Positions 51,364 to 64,000 of a stretch of DNA of 64,000 nt are shown here, one piece after another. The notes below the pieces were generated by a model. It searched no databases, was not told the DNA's origin, and saw only the letters and a list, made by a program, of their open reading frames with translations. The DNA comes from Tubiluchus corallicola (Eukaryota; Priapulida; Priapulimorpha; Priapulimorphida; Tubiluchidae): assembly GCA_030141605.1 (NCBI GenBank), contig JAQGDQ010000318.1:129001-193000 (forward strand), given 5' to 3'. Positions within the stretch are counted from its first letter, which is position 1; each line of letters begins with the position of its first letter. The translations under genes were made by a program, and so were the position numbers.

Positions 51364-53391
51364 TTATTTCAGTGTCACTACAGCAGGGAACACGCAACTC
51401 CCTACATCCTGCATGCCCTCTATCAATTTAGTCAGTGCCCAGTTAATTTTAGTTCCATTATCGGATGTGCTTTCTTCATCACGTGTTTCTTTGAACATTG
51501 AATTTGTGCTATTTACAATAGGAGCTTGAACTATGTTATTCAATGAATTACTGTTTTCTTCTACATCACCAGTCTGACAATTATTAAGGATGTTTGGACT
51601 GGTACCATATTGGCTGGAATGATGCTCTGAAGACACATCAGGGCAATGTACGTCTAAAACAGATCTTGTCCCAAACTCGCAATCTTCTTCATTTCCATTA
51701 GTAACAACTTCTTCTAGTGCTGATGGAGAAAGACGAGTGGCATCAGATGACTTGTAAGCTTTAGCGTCCAAAGATTTCAAACATTCTTCAGAAATTTCAT
51801 CAGTTATTTCAATTTCGTCAGGATTTCCACTAACAGAATTGATTTCAATACTTCCGTTTTTGCAGAAAATGCGTTCTGTTTCTTCTGCTGCAAAAGCATC
51901 CACTGCCTTTTTGGTCATGTTATTTTGTGCATCTCTAGTACTCTTTGTATAGTTCGTTACATTGTTTTCATCAATCTTGGTACCATGTTCCATCATATCA
52001 TCAGAAACACTCTCTGAGATACATTCTTTTACAACATTTGAGGTCCCTTTCTGCTCAGAGTATCTGTGGTCATCAGGTAGTTGTTGTTGTTGTTGACACT
52101 GTTGCCATTCTCTTTCAGTCGAATTCCTGGGCAAGACTTCAGTTTTTGCACTTAGTGAAGGTTTAACTACACTTGCTGGAGGATTGACTGTGTCACCTTT
52201 GCTTGAACGGTTCCCTTCTTCTTCTTCTTCTTCTTCTTCTTCTTCGAAATTCAGCACTTCTCCACTTGCTTCTGATGCTATTGCATCTAAAGACTGGAAA
52301 GAGGTCCTCGTCTGCATTGTATCAACTGAAATGGTATGCCTTAGCGAGTTGGAACTTGGTGCAACTGACGATACTTCTGTGTTGTTGCTACCTTGTTGCT
52401 CAACCATGACGGTGCCTCTTTTGAAAGTGCGGGTCTGATACCGACCGCAAAAAAGTATCTGCCCAAAAGCCTGCCGGAATGGCTGACTCTTCCAGCCGTA
52501 AACAAACGGGTTCACTGCCGAATTGCATATTCCCAAATACACCGTTACCGTGGTTACCCAGTGCACCCAACCAGACTCATTGAAGGAGATCACCATAGCG
52601 GTGCTTGCTATAATAAATGGTGTCCAGCAGACCACAAACAAGAGAACAACTAGAAGAATCGTCATGGCCAGTTGGTAACTGCCGTAAGGGTCAACCTTTT
52701 TCTGAATGCCTTCAAGTGACTGTCCTCGACACTTGGCACGCTTGATGTGGTACAAGTACAAAAGCCGCCCATAGATGGCGCACACACAAGTCACTAGGAT
52801 GAAGTACTCACTGTTCAAACTTAAGACGTATGCTTGGGTCATGACCCGGGTGTATCGACACGTATGTGTTTCCTCCCACTGATTCACACCCGCCAGTGGG
52901 AGGATGGCATGAGTAAAACTGATGATCCAACTCAAGACAATCAGCTGAATAACCCTCTTCTTGTTCATGATGCGCTTGTGGCGGTGTGGACAGGCTACTA
53001 TGATGTACCTGTCAATGGATATCAACAACAGGCTGACATTGGAGTGGACAGAGGACAGTATCATAGGGGCGTATCTAAACAAACAGGTGTATTTCTGCTC
53101 TAACAACCCAGGACAGTAGAGAGTCACCATCACGTAGACAACGTTGATGCCAGTCAGTAGATCCGCCACTGCCAGGTTTCCCACGAACATGTGAGTAACG
53201 CTGGCACTCAGGCCCTGGAACCGCCACACTGCAAGCACCACAAGGCCATTTCCCAGAACTATGACCAAGAACAAGACCACAGAGGCAAGAGTTTCTAAAC
53301 CAACTTTAAAGTAGTCAATCTCTGATGCAGTATAATTGTTTAATGTATCAAGCGCGAATGTAGAATTTTCTTCTTCCAGTAACAATTCCAT
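51364..53391 (-). CDS. Class A (rhodopsin-like) G protein-coupled receptor, long cytoplasmic tail, single exon
   Basis: 675 residues, ATG at 53391, TAA at 51364. Membrane receptor of the rhodopsin family. Seen: extracellular sequons N-S-T and N-Y-T, TM1 with G-N-G-L-V-V-L (N48), TM2 with L-A-V-A-D-L-L (D77), C103 and C178 for the canonical disulfide, S-I-D-R-Y (DRY at 127-129), F-V-V-C-W-T-P-F in TM6 (255-259) and N-P-F-V-Y in TM7 (294-298). Position 3.32 is Met and not Asp, so it is unlikely to bind amines. The closest general resemblance is to adenosine/MECA-type receptors, but the ligand is unknown. The tail of about 360 residues is unusual: an acidic run of about 11 Glu (near 383-393), a Gln-rich stretch and many Ser/Thr. 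The tail is partly duplicated downstream. Confidence 0.92.
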   Translation of the reverse strand: MELLLEEENSTFALDTLNNYTASEIDYFKVGLETLASVVLFLVIVLGNGLVVLAVWRFQGLSASVTHMFVGNLAVADLLTGINVVYVMVTLYCPGLLEQKYTCLFRYAPMILSSVHSNVSLLLISIDRYIIVACPHRHKRIMNKKRVIQLIVLSWIISFTHAILPLAGVNQWEETHTCRYTRVMTQAYVLSLNSEYFILVTCVCAIYGRLLYLYHIKRAKCRGQSLEGIQKKVDPYGSYQLAMTILLVVLLFVVCWTPFIIASTAMVISFNESGWVHWVTTVTVYLGICNSAVNPFVYGWKSQPFRQAFGQILFCGRYQTRTFKRGTVMVEQQGSNNTEVSSVAPSSNSLRHTISVDTMQTRTSFQSLDAIASEASGEVLNFEEEEEEEEEEGNRSSKGDTVNPPASVVKPSLSAKTEVLPRNSTEREWQQCQQQQQLPDDHRYSEQKGTSNVVKECISESVSDDMMEHGTKIDENNVTNYTKSTRDAQNNMTKKAVDAFAAEETERIFCKNGSIEINSVSGNPDEIEITDEISEECLKSLDAKAYKSSDATRLSPSALEEVVTNGNEEDCEFGTRSVLDVHCPDVSSEHHSSQYGTSPNILNNCQTGDVEENSNSLNNIVQAPIVNSTNSMFKETRDEESTSDNGTKINWALTKLIEGMQDVGSCVFPAVVTLK

Positions 53392-54023
53392 AAATCAATA
53401 GTCAATAATTAATCAATAATCCAAGAAGACGATTTTTGAGCCCAATCTTCTTGTATAACGAATTTTTTTTCGACCACAATAATAATTTGATAAAAGGAAG
53501 CTGTGTATGCCTGTATCTTCGTAAATAAATCAATGATCAGTCTACGGCCAATGGAACGCGATCAATACAATGCGTCGAATACGAATTTATGTACTATTTA
53601 ACGAAGGTATCGTAGTCAGGCACAACCATTAGTGAAGTGCATATAATGCTATAGTCATGTAGATCATTTCACATTTTAACTGGGTAGAATTCGAACTAAG
53701 CAGGAAGTAGGGCCTACACTCTACATCCGGTACGATTAAAATTCGTGGGAAAAGTGATAAGGGAATTGTTACGGTACAGCAGCAGCCTATTGAGTTTTAC
53801 TACCTACACCTACACGATGAAGGGTTTAACCTTCACAAAATCTCAATGATACTCATTGGCGATTGAATCATGTGAACTTCGGTTTAAAGGAAAGGGCAAG
53901 CTTCTGCGAGGCTGGGTTTATTTCAGTATTTGAGAAAAAAGTTAGAAGTAAGTTTGTGATAAAAGTGCGATATAGCCGCCTCCTGTATTTAGTAAAATCA
54001 CAGACGTCGTGCTCATTTCACAA
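53392..54023. other. Upstream region of GPCR 2 with a MITE C fragment
   Basis: Presumably promoter and 5' UTR. 53884-53990 is a truncated family C MITE (TTAAAGGAAAGGGCAAG..GGCTGGGTTTATTTCAG). Confidence 0.55.
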
Positions 54024-54290
54024 TACAATACAATGCAATGCAATGCAATACAATACAATACAATACAATACAATACAATACAATACAATACAATACAATA
54101 CAATACAATACAACACAACACAACACAACACAACACAACACAACACAACACAATACAATACAATACATCACAACACAACACAACACACCACAACAACAAA
54201 TACAATACAATACAATACAGCACAACAAATACAATACAATAGAATACAATACTATATAATATAAAGCAATACAACACAATAGAATACAAA
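54024..54290. repeat. (CAATA)n / (CAACA)n pentanucleotide microsatellite
   Basis: ACAAT ACAAT repeats with an ACAAC sub-block at about 54110-54150. Five-base units give artefact frames on both strands. Confidence 0.97.
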
Positions 54291-54941
54291 TGTGCTTGTT
54301 AAAAATGTGGAGCTAAAAACTGTATCAAAATGTTCCTGTAAACACTGTGCAGAAAAAACTGTACCAAAATGTTTTTTGTGAACACAGAACATCCAAAAAT
54401 TGTCTGAAAATATTCTCATGAACACTATGGGCCCGATTCAAAGAATAAACCACCAACGGTAACGGACCGGATTCGAGACCTTTCGTTTGATACGTAGATC
54501 TTTGGAGCTGTAGCCTCGAATCTTATATATATCCACATGCCACCCAAATTAATATATACGATGCTCCCCATACAACCAGGTGCAGCGGCCCGGCAAACCA
54601 AAAACCACAGACAGTGGCGTGCTGACATCTGGCGGGGTTAAAACAAACTGTTCAACAAAAAAAACAGAGATGTATTTAGCCTCATAAAGTCATATTTTCT
54701 ATTGCAATCCTATTAATTACGTCCTATTACGTAATCCTATTACAACATAACGCAATAATCCCCAAGGATAGGTTAATTATTTGAGTTATAAATGCGTGGA
54801 AAATCAATAATATGCCCTTGGTGGTTTGGACTTGAAAACGAAAGCGTATTAATTTGTCCATCATAATTTCATTATTCAACGCTAACATTAGCAGTATATC
54901 TCACAGCCATTGAAACGTTGACAACCCCCAAAAGAATTGCT
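54291..54941. other. Intergenic sequence
   Basis: Three loose repeats of AACTGTA.CAAAATGTT..TGTGAACAC type at about 54300-54430. No gene. Confidence 0.45.
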
Positions 54942-55393
54942 TTAAAGGAAACAACAAGTCACTCAGTATGCTGGGTTTATTTTACTGTTATTACTTAAAC
55001 TTAGAAGAACTTTCTGTAAAGCATAAATTTAAAATGTACCTCTGAATAGATATTTTCAGGCGTAGTGGTTGCTGCCACTTGTTTGAAAATTATGACGTAA
55101 GGACGTCGTGGCTTTCCGTAAGGGCTAGCAGCTTAAACTAATTCAAACTTTTGCAACTTACCTAATGTTCACACAAAAATTTTACAAAATTAGTTATCTA
55201 TTTTTTTTGTAAAAATGTATTATAGCTTTTCTTCAAAAGGAATGACGTCATTGGAAGAATGGGCATTATGAGAGCGCCAAGCATAAAGTGATAACACGAA
55301 GGACTCTTTGCAGTTCTATTACTAAATATTCTAACATTTTTCGCGAATGTTGAAACAAACCTAACTTTCTAAAAGATTTGAACTTTCCTTTAA
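54942..55393 (+). mobile_element. Kolobok/T2-like MITE, family C, full copy
   Basis: TTAAAGGAAACAACAAGTC at the left and GAACTTTCCTTTAA at the right, homologous to 6647-7119. Confidence 0.82.
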
Positions 55394-55885
55394 CAAATAG
55401 GAAAATTTGACACGGGTGGCATCAGATTAAGCTTGTTTTAAACCTTCTGTTATCAAAATTTCTTAGCAAATACCAAAGCTAACTCGGACTGAATTCTGCA
55501 GACAGGTCACACGGTGAATTGTCCAAAGTGACCAGGCTAAAAGGACACGAAAGAATTACTATAAAGCTCCCAGATTTTTCTAATTACCGCCCCATTTGGC
55601 ACTGTTTGCCTTAGCCTCCAATAAAATTATATAATCACAAGTGTAGAATAGTTACAATTGTGCAGTGTGGATATAAACACCTAGCTAATTGGGAGCTTTC
55701 TATCACAAACGAACCGGCGCCAAATCCTTTAATGACTGTTACACAATAGATAGACCTATTATACAATGAACAATGTCTTAATGTCTTAATAACAATGTCC
55801 TAATGACTGGTACTTTCATTTGACCAGTTTCCTCAATTAATTGAAAGTGGTGCAGCCTGTGTAAATTATGCCACTAAGAAATACA
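55394..55885. other. Intergenic sequence
   Basis: No supported feature. Confidence 0.45.
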
Positions 55886-56125
55886 ATACTATTGCCTAGC
55901 AACAATTTTACAATTTAGAAAATCAATACTGTTGCCTAGCAACAATTTTACAATTTAGAAAATCAATACTGTTCCCTAGCAACAATTGTACAATTCAAAA
56001 AATCAATATTGTTGTCTAGCATCAATTTTACAATTTAGAAAATCAATACCGTTACCTAGCAACAATTGTACAATTCAGAAAATCAATACTGTTACTTAGC
56101 AACAATTGCACAGTTCAGAAAATCA
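55886..56125. repeat. 40-bp array carrying RFX X-box-like palindromes
   Basis: Six units of CAATACTGTTGCCTAGCAAC then AATTTTACAATTTAGAAAAT. GTTGCCTAGCAAC (55931) and GTTACCTAGCAAC (56051) fit the X-box consensus GTNRCC-N-RGYAAC; the other four units differ at one to three bases. The array lies about 2.5 kb upstream of the GPCR 2 start codon. A regulatory role is inference. Confidence 0.8.
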
Positions 56126-57277
56126 ATAATATTAAGCAGTAACAAGTTGCTGAAACTTTGCACAGATGAGGCAATAAGACAGCACTGACGAGGATACTGA
56201 TGCTCAGTGGTGGTTGCTATAGCAATTATAATAACTAACTAGACCGTGGCAGCAATAACCCAAACAAACAAACAGACAGACAACAAGGAGAGAAGTTAAG
56301 AATGTCAACCATCTTGGATATCGGGAAAATTGGACTTTCCCAATATGAACGAATAAATGAATATAATATTTCAAGGTAAATTGGAAAACTAAAACTAAAC
56401 TAAACAAAAACTGTTTAAACGCTGGTCATTGTCCACTATGCAATCATGACTGCCGGTGCTTATCCTTGCTTGACCAGTGGTCAACGTGAGAAGTAAATAT
56501 TTATTCCCTTCACAATAGTTGTTTATCCCTTGCACAGAAATACCTGTCCTGACTACCTGTTTTGTAAATGCATGTCTATGGGCCTGGCTAAGCCTGCCTG
56601 GAATGTTCAAAAGAGTTGACCAAACCCTCATAAAGCGGTCAGTTCACACTGCTGGGCGCCCCAGAGGAGAATAATTACTGGTCCTTGTATGCCTAGTGTC
56701 CAAAGCATTATTATGGCTTAAGAAAGTCGACTCAATCTACAGTCTGAAACGGTTACTAAAGCGAAAGCTGACTGCATTGACTTTTCGTAGAAGTTAAAGG
56801 AGAAGAAACGAAAATTTTAAAGTGTGTCTCAAAAAATTTCCCATACAATGTTATATTAAATAGCATTGCGCTTAGCTATTTGAAATACTTGTATAATTGG
56901 AAAGGAAAATTCTTAAAAATTTAAAATTTTCTCTCCAACTTGTTTAGCGTCACTGGCTCACTATTCCAGAGTGCATCACAGATTCACCAAAAACACGTTA
57001 TTGATCAAATGCATGAAAGAGGCAGCCTAGTGTAGGTTAGAAACTTTCGTTTTTAAGGAAAAATATATTAATAATCTTTATTTGCCATAAAAATCGATAT
57101 TCACAACTATAAAAGCATAAAGAACATCGCAGCATGAGAATAAAATTCACACAACTGTTAAAGGCAAATGCGTCCTGTGCAAACTAAAAACTACTGTGCC
57201 AAAAATTTAAAACAAAAATATACATTATAATATTACACCGAAATTATAATAGACTATATACAATATATACATATAAT
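56126..57277. other. Intergenic sequence with a possible short MITE
   Basis: 56797-57056 starts TTAAAGGAGAAGAAACGAAA and ends AGAAACTTTCGTTTTTAAGG, loosely inverted. No gene. Confidence 0.4.
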
Positions 57278-57900
57278 TTAAAATGGACGTGGGTAAATAA
57301 AATTTGTGGATGAATATATATTATCGTTTACGTATGTTGGATTTTCAAAACGATTTAATGTATGTATTTTTAATTTTGATTTGAATTCGTCAAAAGACTT
57401 GATTTGTTTTAAATTTGATGGCAGGGTATTCCAAAGTTGAACTCCTTGTTTAGTGTTAGAATTGTTGCCATATTTGTTATTAGTGCGTATTTGTCTAATA
57501 TTGTGTGTTCTTGGATTTAATGTTGGCTCCAAGAGGAGTGGAAGCTTATTTTCGACGAAGGGCGTGTTAATTTGTTGATGTATTTATATAAAAACAAGAT
57601 TGTGTAGAAGTCTTTATGTGCTTGTAAAGTTGGGATTTTAAACATTGTTCTTAATTCTGTTGCAGAGGTTTGATTTGTTATGAGGGACGTTTTATTTGAA
57701 TAGCCAACAACTAATCTTAATGCATAATTTTGAAGACTATTTAGTTTGTTATAGCTGTCTCTTGAAACATCATGAAAAAGTGTGCATCCGTATAAAAAGT
57801 GCGGTAGAATGAGAGTTAGAATGATAGTAGATAGATAGATACATATTTTGTTTCTGCAAATCAATTTTCTTACACGAAAATTACAAGATCAACGTAAACC
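57278..57900 (-). mobile_element. LINE 3' end (C-terminus of ORF2), one frameshift
   Basis: The minus-strand reading P-H-F-L-Y-G-C, then L-Q-N-Y-A-L-R-L-V-V-G, shifts frame near 57525. It continues N-N-K-Y-G-N-N-S-N-T-K-Q-G-V-Q-L-W-N-T-L-P-S, a block typical of the C-terminal region of CR1/Jockey-like LINEs. Confidence 0.75.
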
Positions 57901-59234
57901 CGATGGTTTTATCAGCGGGCAGGGCTCGGACAATGATTTCCAGATCATACTAACGATTTGACCCAACATAGCTGCACAAGGTATATACACAGATATACAA
58001 ATTTAGTTTCAAACTCTCTGTTTCAAAAACTATTAACTAATCATTTGTACACATTTGATAAACAAATATTTTACCTATATGATAATCACAATGATGCGGT
58101 ATTATGCCGTAACAAATCTATACTATTTAATTCAAAAATCTATGCATGCAGTCATAAATGATATTGACTTTAATTCTCCATCAAATAAATTTGCAATATT
58201 ACTATAATTTAACGCGTACAGAGATCTAAAAAGTGCATTTTCTGTCTGCATTTCTCCACAGAGACACAGCCTGCGCTCACGAGGTACATTTGCCCAACGA
58301 CCTGTTTCTATACCTAGATTGTGGGTTGAGACTCAGTAGTAATGGTTAGCAAGAGAATTTACACAACGCTACAGCTAACGCAAACTCTGTATGCAATAAG
58401 ACAGCATGTAAGTGATATGAAATTTCAAGATGAATTTTTAAGCTTCATTTGCAATGGCTGTTTTCTTGTACTTTAACAGAATCTTTTGTTCAGAAAAAGA
58501 CAGGAATAATTGAAAAGTTTTCCCAATTTTAGAGACACAGAAATTTTAGAGGCATTAATATACAAAATATAGGAAAATATACATGAAATTTTGCTCTATA
58601 TGAGTAATAAGAGGCAAAAGATAAACTTAGCTATGGTACGAATAAAGTTAAGTATGCACATAAACTGGAATGAGATTTTAGTTAATAAAAACGTAAAAAA
58701 GGATAGGAAAATTAATTTCACTTTGACATATAATATGAAATTCGATTGGTAATGAATATAAACAGAATGGTAAAAAATTGCTAAGGTTTAAACGTATCAA
58801 ATTAAAAAAATGTTTGCTCTTTGCAACGTTACGTATTTGACTCTTGCTTTCTGGTTGTTGTGTAAGCTGTCCAGGAATGCATAGAATCCAGACAAAGACA
58901 TTCCTCTGCTTGGGTTAATGCAAAACTTCTGCTTCGTCATCAGAAAACACTGCATAAATTACCCCCATTGAAGACAAAAACCTTCTTGGCTGGAGGCAGA
59001 CTGATCGAATTAAATCAGATGTTTAAATGAGAAACTGTTTATGAAATGTTTTATATGTGACAAGACTTTTATTAATGTAAATGAAAAACAGTCTGTGGGA
59101 TTTTCATTCCTTTTTAAAACTTTGTGTGGCTCAGCAGCAGAGGACTCCTATGTTCAAACTTGAAAGTGAGTGTGTTTAGTCTTTTATTCTTTCATTCTAT
59201 CATTCTTTCATTCAATCATTCATTGCTGAGAAGA
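57901..59234. other. Intergenic sequence with a MITE D fragment
   Basis: 58360-58480 matches family D in reverse (AACGCAAACTCTGTATGCAA). No gene. Confidence 0.45.
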
Positions 59235-59289
59235 TCAATGTGTCTGACTGACTGACTGACTGGCTGACTAACTGACTGACTGACTGACT

Positions 59290-59321
<32 letters not shown>

Positions 59322-59330
59322 GACTGACTT
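59235..59330. repeat. (TGAC)n microsatellite
   Basis: CTGACTGACTGA repeats with few variants. Confidence 0.97.
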
Positions 59331-59489
59331 GTAAAGTAAAATTCTGTAAAATCTGTGGCTCAGTTTACTCATTATCAAATATTTTCAAACGTTGCCATTT
59401 TCTGAAATGTGGAAAATTTGGACTATGTAACATTTCAAATTTGTTATCCCTATTAAAGTTTTATGTCAATTTCATAGTCAACAAACTAT

Positions 59490-61599
<2,110 letters not shown>

Positions 61600-62271
61600 G
61601 TTTAAAGGACAAGGAAACCTTTTACTTCACCATGCGTAAGCACAGCGGTAAATTTGAAATTTGAATTTTTATCTTAAAACTTAGTTTTAGTACAACACAC
61701 TGAATAGTAGCACTGTACTTCAATTTTCACTTTCACAAACACGTGCAACACGCTCGTGGAATATTGCAGATACATTAAACAAATTACAGCTCCAGTAAAA
61801 ATAATGAAAGTGAGTTAGCAATAAACAATAATAATAATGCTGAATCTTTTTTTCTAGACTATGTGAATATTCAGTGAAATAGATGTCGAACCGAAAGATA
61901 ACTAAGAGATAAATTCGGAAGTAAGAATACAATTTTTTCCTAAATCCATTAATTAACTGAATAGTAGCCGATTAAATAGAGGCGAAATGTTTTAACTGCA
62001 GTGTGCAATGTTTGGCAAGCTAAGATTTCATGAGGGAGACTATTAAAAAGTTTGACACCATTATGGTGTAGAGAGTTCAAGCCATATTGAGTCTTGAACC
62101 TGTTTTTTTATTCTTGAACCTATTTTGTCAGCAATAGTTGGACTCGCCCGTTCATTAAGTTTTTAATCTATTATTTAACTATCTGAAATGCTTTTGCAGT
62201 ATTAATGGTGCTAAAATGTATCCGACCTGAAAAAGGGGTAGTATATGAAAAATCATCCAGCCTTCCTTTAA
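61600..62271 (-). mobile_element. MITE family A, reverse copy split by a LINE
   Basis: The left part (GTTTTAGTACAACACACTGA, ACACGTGCAACACGCTCG) and the right part (GGGGTAGTATATGAAAAATCATCC, then CCTTCCTTTAA) match the 49907 copy. The foreign insert lies between about 61765 and 62140. Confidence 0.75.
61765..62140 (-). mobile_element. LINE 3' fragment nested in a MITE
   Basis: The minus strand reads Y-G-L-N-S-L-H-H-N-G-V-K-L-F-N-S-L-P-H-E-I, the same style of LINE C-terminus as at 57.3 kb, then a stop and AT-rich 3' UTR. Confidence 0.65.
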
Positions 62272-63179
62272 CTTATGTAAAGTGCCACGTTGACCATGTC
62301 GCAAATTTTTAGGACATATTTTAAAATTACTTTTTCTTTCGCTTTAACGAGTTAATTATAATTTAATGACAATTAATTGTAAATTTTAACATACAGCTAA
62401 GAATTTATAGTTCCTATCTACGTAAACTTTATTTAATTTCTGTAATGTAGGATCTTTACGCTAGTCGCTCCAGATAATCTATACACGCACATAAAATCCA
62501 TGGAGAAGAAGTCCGAGGAAAATCTGAATTTATTTGTAGCTACCCTGCATCTAGGAATGTCCGGAATAAGAAGCAAGAAGCAGAAATAGAAAAATAAAAA
62601 AGCAAAATTTTAAGCAAAAGCAACGTCTTTGAGCCATCAGTAAACTTTCTATACATGCTGTACAGTGGTATGGTTACCCATCATGCAATGCACATTACCC
62701 GGCATGCAATGCGCATTAAAGCTTAAATAATACCTTCATTTTCTCACGTGCCAAGCATCAAGTGACACAGAATTGGTCTAAATACCGCAGGTTAACAAGC
62801 AAAGAAAATCGACTGACGGTTTTCTATATAGGAAAGCATTAAACGCACGTATATGCTAATCTGTATATTGATTACTACCGGCACGATATAGTACAATGTT
62901 TGTGTAATATCCCAGCATGCAATTTGTATAAAGTACGCAACGTGTACAGTAAAAATAGCAAGAGCCCGAAACGAAAGTTGGAAAAATGGCGCATTTATTA
63001 AAATATGACTTATTAAAGGTTAGTTAGAACACAGTTCGATTCGATCTGGAGGCTTTCTTCAACATGACTGATTATTTCTTTCATTCAGCACCTCTCTCTC
63101 TAAGTTCAGTAAAAACCCATTGTAAGCTTAAAACAATACCATGTAAATAATTATAATTATGTAATTAATAATTACGTCC
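62272..63179. other. Intergenic sequence
   Basis: No supported feature. Short GCATGCAATG repeats near 62680-62715. Confidence 0.45.
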
Positions 63180-64000
63180 ATGTTCAATTCAATTCAATTC
63201 AATTTATTTATTAACTCCTCAAGAATTAACAAAATACAGTATTAGGAATGCATGCAATATTATGTAACAAAGGAGAAGGGCAGCGAAGAACACGTACGTT
63301 AACTAGTCAGCCACCCTTAAATAGCTACGATTAAGTAAAATTAATTTTGGCACCAGTCTCAATTTAAATTTGAATTCTGTTGACGTCTGTAATAGGCAAT
63401 TAACTGATGGGAAATGCAATATTGTAGAACACGATAATTTAAATAACCAAGAATTTACAATTCTAAAATACTGTGAATATGCGGTGCAAACAAAATAAAA
63501 GTAACATAACATTTTTAACATAACAGAAAATGGATAATGTGAGCATTGACTAAAAAAATCCGACAACAAAACAGTAGAATGATCGACCAAAGATGTTCAT
63601 CAGAAGAATATAATAAATTAAACTAAGGAAAAATAAGGTAAACATAAATCATACAAAACAAAACAAGGAAAACAGAGGCAAATAAGAAAAAACAAAACTG
63701 AAATCTTGAAATAATAACATCAAAGACTGCAGCTGTCGAGAAAGAGAATATAATAAATTAAACCATCGAAAAACTAAATCAACTGTAAATAAGACAAAAT
63801 GAAATCAAAATGTAGCAAAAACTTAAAGAAAAACTTATAGTGTCGTAACAATGAAAAAAATGTATAGGTATTCTATTCCAAGTACATCAGTAAAATATCT
63901 CATTCATTTGTACCCGGCAATGAGTTGTTTTTTGTAGTTTAGAATTAACTTATTGTAGTTACTTGACTTTAATTGATCTGATAATGAATTCCAAAGCAAA
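63180..64000 (-). mobile_element. LINE 3' end with (TTCAA)n tail, cut by window edge
   Basis: The minus-strand frame entering from the edge reads L-L-W-N-S-L-S-D-Q-L-K-S-S-N-Y and stops at 63904-63906. A 3' UTR of about 700 bp follows, ending in ATTGAA repeats at 63185-63203. This is typical of CR1/L2-like LINEs, whose tails are short tandem repeats. Confidence 0.7.

Overview
This window is nuclear DNA from a multicellular animal. The evidence is spliced genes with GT/AG introns and phase-matched exons, two seven-transmembrane receptors, LINE, SINE and DNA-transposon debris, and very dense microsatellites and minisatellites on an AT-rich background. The receptors and an espin-type actin-bundling protein fit an invertebrate bilaterian, possibly a lophotrochozoan. 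That placement is inference only.

Genes. (1) A single-exon class A GPCR lies on + at 2506-3978. Its secreted N-terminus holds three tandem glycosylation-rich repeats. (2) A long minus-strand gene, whose coding part runs 44976 to 10316, was assembled by hand from 8 exons that splice in frame (1395 codons plus stop). A ninth exon of 84 nt (20383-20466) fits as an in-frame cassette. Its C-terminus carries WH2-like motifs and three P-W-[KI]-[RQ] segments, matching the layout of the espin actin-bundling module. Its N-terminal 593-codon exon carries repeated S-x-D-R motifs. (3) A second single-exon class A GPCR lies on - at 51364-53391. A decayed tandem copy of its C-terminal tail lies directly downstream (51000-51363).

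Layout. 0-2.1 kb: LINE reverse transcriptase, TAA microsatellite, tRNA-derived SINE and a piggyBac-like element. 2.1-4 kb: 165-bp duplication and GPCR 1. 4-9.7 kb: transposon debris. 9.7-45 kb: the espin-like gene, whose introns hold most of the repeats, including a 2.6-kb satellite of 61-bp monomers with a 20-mer higher-order repeat. 45-51 kb: possible promoter region, 89-bp and 64-bp repeats, CT tracts and MITEs. 51-53.4 kb: GPCR 2. 53.4-64 kb: no recognised gene; pentanucleotide repeat, MITEs, a 40-bp array carrying RFX X-box-like palindromes, and three LINE 3' ends.

Mobile DNA. Four or more non-autonomous families share TTAA targets and TTAAAGGA-type ends, as in Kolobok/T2 elements. They occur about 17 times, several abutting or containing minisatellites. 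A separate family with TTAACCCTTAGCC ends looks piggyBac-like (three copies, one split by a LINE). There is also one mariner-like element.

Most notable pattern: tandem repeats sit on functional borders of genes. They coincide with a start codon, a splice acceptor, two stop-codon regions and an extracellular domain.
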